This document shows positions 8,588 to 17,138 of a stretch of 64,000 bases of DNA, one piece after another. The stretch is from Pelagibacter sp047722505. GTDB lineage: Bacteria; Pseudomonadota; Alphaproteobacteria; Pelagibacterales; Pelagibacteraceae. Positions within the stretch are counted from its first letter, which is position 1; every line of letters starts with the position of its first letter. Both the position numbers and the translations under genes were made by a program. The notes under the pieces are model-generated. The model made no database searches. It was not told the DNA's origin and was given only the letters and a program-made list of their open reading frames with translations. Location of the stretch: the NCBI RefSeq assembly GCF_047722505.1, contig NZ_CP159814.1, forward strand, positions 434,001 to 498,000. The letters are read 5' to 3'.

Positions 8588-9754
8588 CTAAGCGCTTCTA
8601 TAGAGTTTTGTCATCACAAACTCTTTATGTCCTAAACTTTCTGCACATGTTAATCTACCGTTAGCTACCCTAATCATTGACTTGATTAACTCATCACCAG
8701 CTTGAGACATAGTCATCTCACGTGATAAAATTTTTGATACATCGCAATCAATATGTTCACCCATACCTTTTACAGTTAATGGATTGGCAGTTAATTTTAC
8801 AACTGGTTCAATAGGGTTACCCACTATATTACCTTGACCTGTTGGGAATAAGTGAATGTTAAATCCAGCTGCTGCCTGAAGTGTTACACATTCTGCTGCT
8901 GCTGAGGATGTATCCATAAAGTATAGTCCTTTACCTTTGGTTGGCTCTTCTGCTGGCTCTAATACATCAATAAATTTACATGAACCAATTTTTTGAAAGT
9001 TACCAAATGCTTTTTCTTCTATTGTTGTAAGTCCACCTGCAATATTTCCTGCAGTTGGTTGGCTCTCTGAAAGGTCATCTGTTGCTTCTTTAAGTATAAA
9101 ATCATTATATGAATTCCATGTTTTCATAAATTTTTCTGATGCTTCTGGTGTAGCACCTCTTTTAGCACAAACCGTTTCAGCTCCAGTAAGTTCTGAAGTT
9201 TCTCCAAAACATAAATGAACACCCATTGGCTCTAATTTATCCATTAAATTTCCAACTGTAGGGTTTGCAGCTAATCCAGATGTTGTGTCTGACTCTCCAC
9301 ACTTAACTGATATCCATAAATCACTCATTGGACATTCTTCTCTTTGTTTTTCAGACGCGCACATTACAAATTCCTGAGCTTTTTTTGAAGCTTCCATGAC
9401 AGTACCAATATCTCCAGTTCGCTCAATATGAAATCCTTCAACTGGCTTTCCTGTTTTTGCTATTCCATCAACTATTTTTTTTGTCCATTTTGGCTCTATA
9501 CCAATAACTATTACTGCTGCAACATTTGGGTTGCTTCCAGTTCCAATCATAGTTCTAAAGTGTAAATCTAAATCAGCACCAAATTGAAGCCTTCCATAAG
9601 AGTGAGGTAAGGCCATTGTGCCTTTAATATTGTTTGCAACCGCTTCAGCACATGCATTCGAAATATCATCTACAGGCAGAATGATTACATGATTTCTTGT
9701 TCCTGCTCTGCCATTTTCTCTTTTATAACCTAAAAAACTTTTTGGAATTTCCAT
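8588..9754 (-). CDS. suyB: (R)-sulfolactate sulfo-lyase large subunit SuyB
   Basis: Large subunit of the enzyme that splits 3-sulfolactate into pyruvate and sulfite. It belongs to the altronate/galactarate dehydratase superfamily (UxaA C-terminal type): RENGRAGTRNHVIILPVDD near the N-terminus, PHSYGRLQFG, VSVKCGESD-like VKCGESDTTSG, and PTGQGNIVGN near the C-terminus. The short separate SAF-domain subunit immediately upstream distinguishes SuyAB from one-piece dehydratases. ATG at 9754 lies 5 bases after the suyA stop; a GTG at 9766 that would overlap suyA by 7 bases is the alternative. Altronate dehydratase remains possible, but xsc next door favours the sulfonate role. Confidence 0.85.
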   Translation of the reverse strand: MEIPKSFLGYKRENGRAGTRNHVIILPVDDISNACAEAVANNIKGTMALPHSYGRLQFGADLDLHFRTMIGTGSNPNVAAVIVIGIEPKWTKKIVDGIAKTGKPVEGFHIERTGDIGTVMEASKKAQEFVMCASEKQREECPMSDLWISVKCGESDTTSGLAANPTVGNLMDKLEPMGVHLCFGETSELTGAETVCAKRGATPEASEKFMKTWNSYNDFILKEATDDLSESQPTAGNIAGGLTTIEEKAFGNFQKIGSCKFIDVLEPAEEPTKGKGLYFMDTSSAAAECVTLQAAAGFNIHLFPTGQGNIVGNPIEPVVKLTANPLTVKGMGEHIDCDVSKILSREMTMSQAGDELIKSMIRVANGRLTCAESLGHKEFVMTKLYRSA

Positions 9755-9759
9755 ATTTT

Positions 9760-10044
9760 TTACCACTTTTTCGTTTTTACATTATGAACATGAACATGCT
9801 CACCTTTTTTGATTGATTTAACTACTTTTCCAATATCATGACCATATTTTAAAATAGTATCTCCTTCGTTAAGGTCAACCATAGCAATTTTATGCCCTAA
9901 TTGAATTTCGTCTACTGATTGAATCTTAACTGTCTTATCATTTTCCATAATCCAGCATGCACAATCTTGTTTAGAAGTGATTTTATCAATAACAACTACT
10001 CCTACGTTGTCTTTCTCGTCATGTATAATAATGTCTGTAGCCAT
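9760..10044 (-). CDS. suyA: (R)-sulfolactate sulfo-lyase small subunit SuyA (SAF domain)
   Basis: A 94-residue SAF-domain protein, the small partner of SuyB. The segment VHVHNVKTKKW at the C-terminus and DEIQLGHKIAMVDLNEGD in the middle match the UxaA N-terminal/SAF fold, including the HVHN motif. It is first in the leftward transcript suyA-suyB-yeiH-type exporter, starting 112 bases from divergently transcribed xsc. Fusion to the large subunit is usual in hexonate dehydratases, so the split form supports the sulfolactate assignment. Confidence 0.82.
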   Translation of the reverse strand: MATDIIIHDEKDNVGVVVIDKITSKQDCACWIMENDKTVKIQSVDEIQLGHKIAMVDLNEGDTILKYGHDIGKVVKSIKKGEHVHVHNVKTKKW

Positions 10045-10064
10045 AATTGTGTCGATTTGTTTGT

Positions 10065-10078
10065 TTGAAATTTTTCAA
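10065..10078. promoter_or_regulatory. Candidate operator dyad in the suyA-xsc divergent intergenic region
   Basis: Perfect 6-base inverted repeat TTGAAA-TT-TTTCAA, 20 bases from the suyA start side and 78 bases from the xsc start. It sits between two divergently transcribed operons of one pathway, where a shared regulator would bind. Such short AT-rich dyads also arise by chance, so support is weak. Confidence 0.3.
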
Positions 10079-10156
10079 TTCTTATATATTAATCTTTAAA
10101 ATTAACAATTTATTTATAGATTTTTTTAACAACTAAAGCAGGAAGGCCTAATTATT

Positions 10157-11941
10157 ATGACTAAAATGACAACAGAGGAAGCTTTTGTAAAAGTTTTACA
10201 AATGCATGGTATTGAACATGCGTTTGGAATTATTGGTTCAGCTTTTATGCCTATTTCACATATTTTTCCAGATGCAGGAATTACTTTTTGGGATGTTGCT
10301 CATGAAACAAACGGTGGATTAATTGCAGATGGTTACACAAGATCTACTGGTAAAATGTCAATGGTTATTGCACAGAATGGACCTGGGATTACTGGTCTTG
10401 TTACCCCTATTAAAACAGCATACTGGAATCATACTCCTTTACTTTTAGTTTCACCACAAGCTGCAAATAAAACTATGGGTCAAGGTGGTTTTCAAGAAGT
10501 AGAACAAATGAATTTATTTAAAGATATGGTTTGTTATCAAGAAGAAGTTAGAGACCCCTCAAGAATGGCAGAAGTATTAAATAGAGTAATTGAAAAAGCA
10601 ATCAGAGGATCGGCTCCAGCACAAATAAATGTTCCAAGAGATTATTGGACACAAGTTATTGATATTGATCTTCCTCCAATTGTTAGATTAGAAAAACAAG
10701 CTGGTGGTGTTGATGCAATTAAAAAAGCAGCAGACTTATTATCTAACGCTAAGTTTCCAGTAATATTATCTGGTGCGGGTGTTGTAATTGGTGGAGCAAT
10801 TGAAGATTGTAAAAAATTAGCTGAAAAACTAGATGCTCCAGTTTGTTCTGGGTATCAACATAATGATAGTTTTCCAGGAAGTCATCCACTGGCTGCTGGA
10901 CCATTAGGGTACAATGGATCGAAAGCTGGTATGGAATTAATTAGTAAAGCAGATGTTGTTCTTGCGCTTGGCACAAGACTAAATCCTTTCTCAACTTTAC
11001 CGGGTTATGGAATGGATTACTGGCCTAAAGATGCAAGTATTATTCAAGTTGATATGAATTCTGACAGAATTGGTTTAACCAAAAAAGTATCAGTCGGAAT
11101 TTGTGGAGATGCAAAATTAGTGTCTCAACAAATTTTAGATCAACTTTCTCCAACAGCTGGAGACACGAATAGAGAAGAGAGAAAAAACACAATTCACCAA
11201 ACTAAATCTGCTTGGTTACAAGAGTTATCAAGTTTAAATCATGAAGATGATGATGAAGGTACAGTCTGGAATGCAGAAGCTAGAAAAAGAGATGCAAACA
11301 GAATGTCTCCTAGAGAAGCATGGAGAGGAATTCAAGCAGGAATGCCTGATGATGTAATTATCTCAAGCGACATTGGAAATAACTGTGCAATTGGAAATGC
11401 TTACCCTACATTTGAAAAAGGTAGAAAATATTTAGCACCAGGATTATTTGGTCCTTGTGGTTATGGTTTTCCAGCAATTCTTGGAGCAAAAATTGGATGT
11501 CCCAATACACCAGTAATTGGTTTTGCAGGTGATGGTGCATTTGGAATTAGTATGAACGAAATGAGTTCTGTTGCAAGACCTGAATGGCCAGCAATTACAA
11601 TGGTAATTTTTAGAAACTACCAATGGGGAGCTGAAAAAAGAAATACTACTTTGTGGTTTGATGATAACTTTGTTGGAACAGAACTTGATCCAGAACTAAG
11701 TTATGCAAAAGTTGCTGATGCTTGTGGTTTAAAAGGTGTCACAGTTCGTACGATGGAAGAGACTACCGCTGCTATCAAGCAATCATGCGAAGATCAAAAG
11801 AAAGGAATTACAACATTTATTGAAGTAATTCTGAACCAAGAATTGGGAGAGCCTTTTAGAAGAGATGCTATGAAAAAACCTGTTAAAGTTGCAGGGATCA
11901 AAAAAGAGGACATGATCAAGCAACCTTCTTTGGTATCTTAA
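10157..11941 (+). CDS. xsc: Sulfoacetaldehyde acetyltransferase Xsc
   Basis: Thiamine-diphosphate enzyme converting sulfoacetaldehyde plus phosphate to acetyl phosphate and sulfite, the desulfonation step for taurine, isethionate and related C2 sulfonates. At 594 residues it has the usual family length. The N-terminal Pyr domain has Glu50 (AHETNGG) for ThDP activation, the sequence GIIGSAFMPISHIFPDAG is typical of Xsc rather than acetolactate synthase, and the ThDP-binding motif GDGAFGIS ... NYQWGAEKRN lies at about 457-492. A strong Shine-Dalgarno AGGAAGG precedes the start by 10 bases. Divergent from suyAB. No phosphotransacetylase or taurine transaminase is seen in the window. Confidence 0.95.
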   Translation: MTKMTTEEAFVKVLQMHGIEHAFGIIGSAFMPISHIFPDAGITFWDVAHETNGGLIADGYTRSTGKMSMVIAQNGPGITGLVTPIKTAYWNHTPLLLVSPQAANKTMGQGGFQEVEQMNLFKDMVCYQEEVRDPSRMAEVLNRVIEKAIRGSAPAQINVPRDYWTQVIDIDLPPIVRLEKQAGGVDAIKKAADLLSNAKFPVILSGAGVVIGGAIEDCKKLAEKLDAPVCSGYQHNDSFPGSHPLAAGPLGYNGSKAGMELISKADVVLALGTRLNPFSTLPGYGMDYWPKDASIIQVDMNSDRIGLTKKVSVGICGDAKLVSQQILDQLSPTAGDTNREERKNTIHQTKSAWLQELSSLNHEDDDEGTVWNAEARKRDANRMSPREAWRGIQAGMPDDVIISSDIGNNCAIGNAYPTFEKGRKYLAPGLFGPCGYGFPAILGAKIGCPNTPVIGFAGDGAFGISMNEMSSVARPEWPAITMVIFRNYQWGAEKRNTTLWFDDNFVGTELDPELSYAKVADACGLKGVTVRTMEETTAAIKQSCEDQKKGITTFIEVILNQELGEPFRRDAMKKPVKVAGIKKEDMIKQPSLVS

Positions 11942-11973
11942 GATCTTTTAAAAATATCTTATCTGTCATAATC

Positions 11974-11993
11974 TAACTACATGAATGTAGTTA
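11974..11993. repeat. Palindrome spanning the start codon of the FAD oxidoreductase gene
   Basis: Perfect inverted repeat with 9-base arms TAACTACAT and ATGTAGTTA separated by GA. The ATG start at 11981 lies inside the dyad, so an RNA hairpin here would hide the initiation codon. One such repeat per window is about what chance gives at this base composition; the position is what makes it notable. Confidence 0.35.
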
Positions 11994-13285
11994 ATGATAC
12001 TGGTTGTAGTTGGATTAATGACCTTGATAGAAGGTCTAATATTAAAAATTTAGATAAAGATAAATCTTGTGACTGGTTAATAGTAGGTGCTGGCTATACA
12101 GGTTTGTCTGCTACTAGAAAATTATCAGAACTGCATCCAAATCAAAAAATTATTATTGTTGATGCCCAATTAGCAGGTGAGGGTGCAAGTGGAAGGAACT
12201 CAGGATATTTAGTTGATACTACCCTTAACGATGGATTTACCTCTAATAAAGAGCTTTCCAATTATAAAAAGAAAACAGACATTTACAAATTAGGAATTGA
12301 TGTTGTAAAAAAGTTTATTAAAGATCATCAGGTAGATTGTGATTGGAATGAAAGTGGAAAATATTTTGCCTCATCAAATGAAAAAGACAGAAAGATATTA
12401 GAAAATTTTAGCAAAACTTTATTAAAATTAAACTTTGAGCATAATTTTTTAGATAAAAATGATTTGGGTAAAAGATTGGGTACGAATTTTTATAACTTAG
12501 CACTTTATACTAAAGGAGGAATTTTATTACATCCAGGAAAGTTAGTTAGAGCAATGGTCGACACTTTGCCAGATAATGTTGAGCTATTAGAAAACACTCA
12601 ATTAAATGAATGGTCAAAAAATAGTGATACAATTATTTGTAAATTTAATAATCATAAAATAATTACTAAAAAGATTATTTTTTGTACTAATGGTTTTTTA
12701 AAATCACTTGATGTAAAAAATAATTATAATTTTCCCTTAACTTTAACTGCAAGCATGACAAGACCTTTAACTGATACTGAATTTAAATCCATTGGTGAGC
12801 CTAAGGAATGGGGTGTGTTACCTGTTAGACCAATGGGGGCGACTATTAGAATGACAAAAGATCAAAGAATTTTAATTAGAAATACCGCAGAAGTTCATAG
12901 TCCTTTTAAAATGTCTAAATCAGATTTAGATAAAAGATCTTTAAATCAAAAACTTGGAATCAAAAAAAGATTTCCAAATTTAGCAGATGATATTATTGAA
13001 TCTAGCTGGTCTGGGATTGTATCTAGGACAAGAAATAGTTCACAAATTTTTGATAAAATTGATAACAATGTCTTTGTAGCAGGTTGCTATAATGGTTCTG
13101 GTATTGGAGTTGGAACTTTATTTGGTGAACAGATAGCAATTAAAGCAAGCAATGAAAATAGTGATGAAATTAATATAATAGAATCTAGAAGTAAACCTAC
13201 TTGGCTTCCTCCTCAGCCATTTTTAAATATTGGAGTTAAAACAAGATTGATTTTTGAGAGGTTTAGATCGCGATCTGATGTGTAG
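11981..13285 (+). CDS. FAD-dependent amine/amino-acid oxidoreductase (DAO family)
   Basis: A 434-residue flavoprotein. The FAD-binding Rossmann motif is DWLIVGAGYTGLSATRKL (about 32-49) followed by an acidic IIIVDA at the end of the second strand and EGASGRNSGYL, as in gamma-glutamylputrescine oxidase and related DadA-like enzymes. The C-terminal GCYNGSGIGVGTLFGEQIA is the second FAD contact. It lies 40 bases after xsc on the same strand, so it may oxidise an amine feeding sulfoacetaldehyde into Xsc, for example taurine, as the large subunit of taurine dehydrogenase (TauY) does. No TauX-like partner is visible, so that assignment stays tentative. It abuts the convergent permease gene with no gap. 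Confidence 0.82.
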   Translation: MNVVNDTGCSWINDLDRRSNIKNLDKDKSCDWLIVGAGYTGLSATRKLSELHPNQKIIIVDAQLAGEGASGRNSGYLVDTTLNDGFTSNKELSNYKKKTDIYKLGIDVVKKFIKDHQVDCDWNESGKYFASSNEKDRKILENFSKTLLKLNFEHNFLDKNDLGKRLGTNFYNLALYTKGGILLHPGKLVRAMVDTLPDNVELLENTQLNEWSKNSDTIICKFNNHKIITKKIIFCTNGFLKSLDVKNNYNFPLTLTASMTRPLTDTEFKSIGEPKEWGVLPVRPMGATIRMTKDQRILIRNTAEVHSPFKMSKSDLDKRSLNQKLGIKKRFPNLADDIIESSWSGIVSRTRNSSQIFDKIDNNVFVAGCYNGSGIGVGTLFGEQIAIKASNENSDEINIIESRSKPTWLPPQPFLNIGVKTRLIFERFRSRSDV

Positions 13286-15823
13286 TTATTGATTTCTTAT
13301 AAGTGGATAAACTTTAGGGCTTAAATACTTAAAATTAGTAATCATAATTAAGATCAATGTAGCTAATCCAATCCCAGTAGTTACTTTTAAAAATATTGCC
13401 AAGTCAAACTTCCAAATGATTTGAAAAATATTTTCAATGATAAATTGCGAACCTATAACCGCAAAAAAGAGAGCTATTAGAATTATGGATGTGAATATAA
13501 TAAAAAACTCAATAATTGAAGAGAGTACAACCTCAACTTTGGAAAAACCTAAAATCTTAAATATTAAATTTTGAAATTCTTTAATTTTACCCTGAACTAT
13601 AATTGCACTAGATATTACAATTAAACCAATGACTATAGTTATTGCAGAGATAACTGTTACAGCAATAAACACTTTGTTTAAAAGATCTGTCACTTTCTCC
13701 AAGTAATTAGTGATTTTTATAATAGAAAGACTGGGCATTTTATCTAGTAAAGCAGTTTCGTTAAAATTCTCTAAGCTTTTAAACTTTGAAGTGGCCAAAT
13801 ATTCATGAGGGATATTTTTTGCAAATTGAGGGTTTAATAACATTGCAAAGTTAATAGTAAAATCTCTGTAGTCTACTAACCTGAAGTTTACTATCTCACC
13901 TTCAATTTTACGACCATAAATATTTAGAGTAAAAATGTCACCAATTTTAATATTAAAATCTTTAGCAATTTTGCTATCAAGTGAAATTTGAAGTTTATCG
14001 GGTCTATCTAAATCCCACCATTTGCCTTCTACAATTGGGTTATCTTTTAAAACTTTATCAGCCCAAGAAGACCTTCTGTCATTTCTAATTACCCAGTGGC
14101 TATCATTACTTGAATCGATATAAGTATTTGGATCTATTCCATTAATTCTTAGAATACCTGTTGAGACCATGGGAACAATTTCAAGGTTAGCTTTTTCATC
14201 CATTTCAAAAATTAAATCTTCAAATATTTGTCTTTCATCACTTTGAATACCAATGAAAAAATAATCAGGCGCAAGCTTTGGTATAGATTTTGCAATTTCT
14301 CTTTTAAAGTTTGAACCCACAAAAGCCAAAGTTAACAATAAGGTGACGCCCAAACCTAAAGACATAATAGTTATAGGGGTAATACTTTTAGTTTGAGTAA
14401 TATTTTTAACTGATACTTTAATTGAAATATTTGGGTGCTCTTTAAGTCCTTTAAATAATCTAATAATTAAGTTTGATAATAAATAGAAGACTAATAGACA
14501 AATAAAGAAAGCTCCAAAATAACCTAAGCTATAAATGGGTAGAGCCGAGCCAATGGTAAATAAAGAAATTAAAATTGATAATAATAATAGACTTAAAACG
14601 ATTGATTTTTTTGAATAATAAAATTGAAGGTTTTGAAATACATTTCTAAATAAGTTTGATGCCTTAACTTGATCAATTGCATTAATGGTTGGTATAGAAA
14701 ATATAATTAATACTAATAACCCTACTGAAAAAACTTTGAAATAATTAAGAATAGAAAAACTACCTTCAATATTTAATCCAAGACCAGCTGACAAATAAAC
14801 ATCAACAATAGGGACTAGAAAGAAACTAAAAGAGTAGGTGGCAGTAGATATTATGAATAATAGAATGAGTAATTGTAGATAGTAGACTATTTTAATATCT
14901 TTTGAGAAAAAGCCTAAAGACTTCTTAACTGCTATAGACATATTGTTTTGATTAATGAATGAAAGCAGGGTGTTAGCAATTCCAATTCCTGCAATCAACA
15001 TTGCACTAATTGATACAAGAGACAAAAACTGAGAGAAATTATCAATTATTCTCTTTAAAGGACCATCAGATTTTTCGTGATATCTAAGTCTAACCTTTTT
15101 TTCATCTTTGAATAACTGCTCAATTTTTTTAGATAAAGCTTTTGGATTATCTCCCCCATTAAATCTTACCTTATATTCATAGTTTAAAAAACTGCCTAAG
15201 TTGTTAAGTTTTAGTAATTCTAATGTTTGTTTGCCAGCCAAAGCAAAATCACCAAATACAAAAGCACCCCCAATATCAGGTATTGATTTTACGATACCAA
15301 TTACGGTAAAGAGTTTGTCTTGAACTTTGATTTTATCATTTATTTCTAAATTAAGATTTTTGAAAATATTTTCATTAACAAGGATTGTATTCTTTGTAGT
15401 TTGTAATTTTTTAAATGCACCACTTGGCTGATAATTCACTTTGCCAAATAATGGATAATTTCGATCTACAGTTTTAATTCTAGAAAATATTGATTTATTT
15501 TTAGTTTTATTGGTAGTTGAGATCATGGTGCTAAACTCAACCATTTGTGAAACAGTAGCAAATTCTTTAACTTTGTTAATTAATTCTAAATTACCAATAT
15601 TACGATTGTAATCAATTTCAATATCACCACCTAAAAGTGCTCTTGAATTATTATTTAATTCTTTATTCAAACTATCTTCAATTGTGAAAATTGAACTTAA
15701 GATAAATAAACTAATAAAAAGTGTTAAAATGATACTAGAAATTTTTTTATAATTTCTACTCAAGTCTCTTAAGACATATATCAAAGTTAACTTGTACTCT
15801 GAAAGCTTAGATAATTTTTCCAT
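13286..15823 (-). CDS. ybbP: FtsX-like ABC transporter permease (YbbP-type)
   Basis: An 845-residue inner-membrane permease with two FtsX/MacB-type modules: an N-terminal helix and large periplasmic loop (about 45-255), then clusters of membrane helices near 260-410, 420-510 and 715-840, with a second periplasmic domain (about 520-710). Size and double architecture match YbbP. It overlaps the ATPase gene by 17 bases and both lie beside tesA, the same trio found in many proteobacteria. Substrate is not established; lipoprotein or lipid extrusion has been suggested for the family. Confidence 0.85.
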   Translation of the reverse strand: MEKLSKLSEYKLTLIYVLRDLSRNYKKISSIILTLFISLFILSSIFTIEDSLNKELNNNSRALLGGDIEIDYNRNIGNLELINKVKEFATVSQMVEFSTMISTTNKTKNKSIFSRIKTVDRNYPLFGKVNYQPSGAFKKLQTTKNTILVNENIFKNLNLEINDKIKVQDKLFTVIGIVKSIPDIGGAFVFGDFALAGKQTLELLKLNNLGSFLNYEYKVRFNGGDNPKALSKKIEQLFKDEKKVRLRYHEKSDGPLKRIIDNFSQFLSLVSISAMLIAGIGIANTLLSFINQNNMSIAVKKSLGFFSKDIKIVYYLQLLILLFIISTATYSFSFFLVPIVDVYLSAGLGLNIEGSFSILNYFKVFSVGLLVLIIFSIPTINAIDQVKASNLFRNVFQNLQFYYSKKSIVLSLLLLSILISLFTIGSALPIYSLGYFGAFFICLLVFYLLSNLIIRLFKGLKEHPNISIKVSVKNITQTKSITPITIMSLGLGVTLLLTLAFVGSNFKREIAKSIPKLAPDYFFIGIQSDERQIFEDLIFEMDEKANLEIVPMVSTGILRINGIDPNTYIDSSNDSHWVIRNDRRSSWADKVLKDNPIVEGKWWDLDRPDKLQISLDSKIAKDFNIKIGDIFTLNIYGRKIEGEIVNFRLVDYRDFTINFAMLLNPQFAKNIPHEYLATSKFKSLENFNETALLDKMPSLSIIKITNYLEKVTDLLNKVFIAVTVISAITIVIGLIVISSAIIVQGKIKEFQNLIFKILGFSKVEVVLSSIIEFFIIFTSIILIALFFAVIGSQFIIENIFQIIWKFDLAIFLKVTTGIGLATLILIMITNFKYLSPKVYPLIRNQ

Positions 15824-16472
15824 CTTTGATCTTTATTTTTCTTTTTGCTTTATTTGCAAGTTTTGGGTCATGGGTGACCATAATTAAAGATGATTTTTCT
15901 TCCTTAATATATTTAAACAAAATATCTGCAATCAATTGAGAATTTTCACTGTCTAAATTTCCTGTAGGCTCATCAGCTAATATTAGCTTTGGTTTCATAG
16001 CTATAGCTCTTGCGATTGCTACACGTTGCTGTTCACCACCTGAAAGTTGACTCGGTAAATTGTTAAACCTATTTTTTAACCCAAATCGATCTAATAACTC
16101 TTTGGCTCGTTCGTTAGGGTTTTTTAAATTATTTAACTCCAAGGTTAGGGCAACATTTTCAACTGCAGTGTAATTCGGAATAAGATAGAAAGATTGAAAA
16201 ACTATACCTATGTTCTTTCTTCTAATTTTAGAAACTTCATCTTCGCTCATCTTAGATATTTCTTGATCTTCAAAAAATATCTTACCAGAAGTTGCTTTCT
16301 CTAGTCCTCCAGCTAGCATGATTAAGCTTGTTTTTCCAGAGCCACTTTCTCCAACTATTGAAATAGACTCGTGTTTTTTAGTCTCTAAATTAATATTTTT
16401 TAAAACTTTGATAGTATCATTATCAGTTTGGTATTTAAGATTAACGTTTTTTAGCTTAAGAAGACTGTCCAT
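15807..16472 (-). CDS. ybbA: ABC transporter ATP-binding protein (YbbA-type)
   Basis: A 221-residue ATPase of the LolD/MacB/FtsE class that would energise the neighbouring FtsX-type permease. Walker A GESGSGKTS is at 41-49, Q-loop VFQSF, signature LSGGEQQRVAIARA, Walker B LILADEPTGNLDS and H-loop VTHDP are all intact. The start MDSLLKLKNV at 16472 is chosen because family members begin just before the first strand; an ATG at 16529 would add a hydrophobic stretch and run into tesA. Its start codon overlaps that of tesA on the other strand by two bases. Confidence 0.9.
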   Translation of the reverse strand: MDSLLKLKNVNLKYQTDNDTIKVLKNINLETKKHESISIVGESGSGKTSLIMLAGGLEKATSGKIFFEDQEISKMSEDEVSKIRRKNIGIVFQSFYLIPNYTAVENVALTLELNNLKNPNERAKELLDRFGLKNRFNNLPSQLSGGEQQRVAIARAIAMKPKLILADEPTGNLDSENSQLIADILFKYIKEEKSSLIMVTHDPKLANKAKRKIKIKDGKII

Positions 16473-17094
16473 GATTAAAAGATTTATTATTAAAATTATT
16501 GCCTTCTGTCTACTGAGCATAAACGTCAATGCTATAGAAAACGTTATTTTATTTGGTGATAGCTTAATGGCTGGTTATGGTCTTCCCCAGGAAAAACGTT
16601 TAGCCACTGTTCTTCAAAACAATCTTAATGATAGCGGTTATAATCTTGAGATTGTTGATGGAAGTGTATCCGGAAGCACATCTGCTGGAGGAGTAAACCG
16701 AGCTGAGTGGTCTTTATCTCAACCTGATATTGATTTAATGATCTTAGGATTGGGTGCTAACGATATGTTAAGAGGAATAAGTCCGATTGAGACTGAAAAA
16801 AATTTAAAAAAAATTATTGAAATTGCAAAACTAAAAAATATAGAAATAATTTTAGCAGGAATGATTGCCCCAACAACTCATGGAATTATTTATAAAAAAA
16901 AGTTTGATAATATTTATCCAAGTCTTGCTAAAAAATATAATCTTAATTTAATACCATTTTTACTAGAGGGTGTAGCTTTAAAGCCTGATCTTAATCAAGA
17001 TGATGGTATGCACCCAAATGAAAATGGAACTTTAATTTTAAGCAATACACTTAAAAAAAATATTATTAAAATAATTAAAAATAGAACAAATTAA
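16471..17094 (+). CDS. tesA: Periplasmic lysophospholipase/arylesterase TesA (GDSL hydrolase)
   Basis: A 207-residue SGNH/GDSL hydrolase exported to the periplasm. The signal peptide is MIKRFIIKIIAFCLLSINVNA; the mature protein has block I GDSLMAGYG (Ser at 30), block II SGSTSAG, block III GLGANDML and block V DDGMHPN with the catalytic Asp/His. The ATG at 16471 is chosen because it places the signal peptide exactly at the N-terminus. The open frame continues upstream to 16318, but only inside the opposing ATPase gene. Divergent neighbours ybbA-ybbP match known tesA context. Confidence 0.9.
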   Translation: MIKRFIIKIIAFCLLSINVNAIENVILFGDSLMAGYGLPQEKRLATVLQNNLNDSGYNLEIVDGSVSGSTSAGGVNRAEWSLSQPDIDLMILGLGANDMLRGISPIETEKNLKKIIEIAKLKNIEIILAGMIAPTTHGIIYKKKFDNIYPSLAKKYNLNLIPFLLEGVALKPDLNQDDGMHPNENGTLILSNTLKKNIIKIIKNRTN

Positions 17095-17138
17095 ATAAAA
17101 TATATTAACTTAAATAATTTTAACTATAATTAGACTAA

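Noticed and set aside
16318..16470. In-frame N-terminal extension of tesA
   Set aside because: It lies wholly within the opposing ATPase gene, and the signal peptide begins at 16471.
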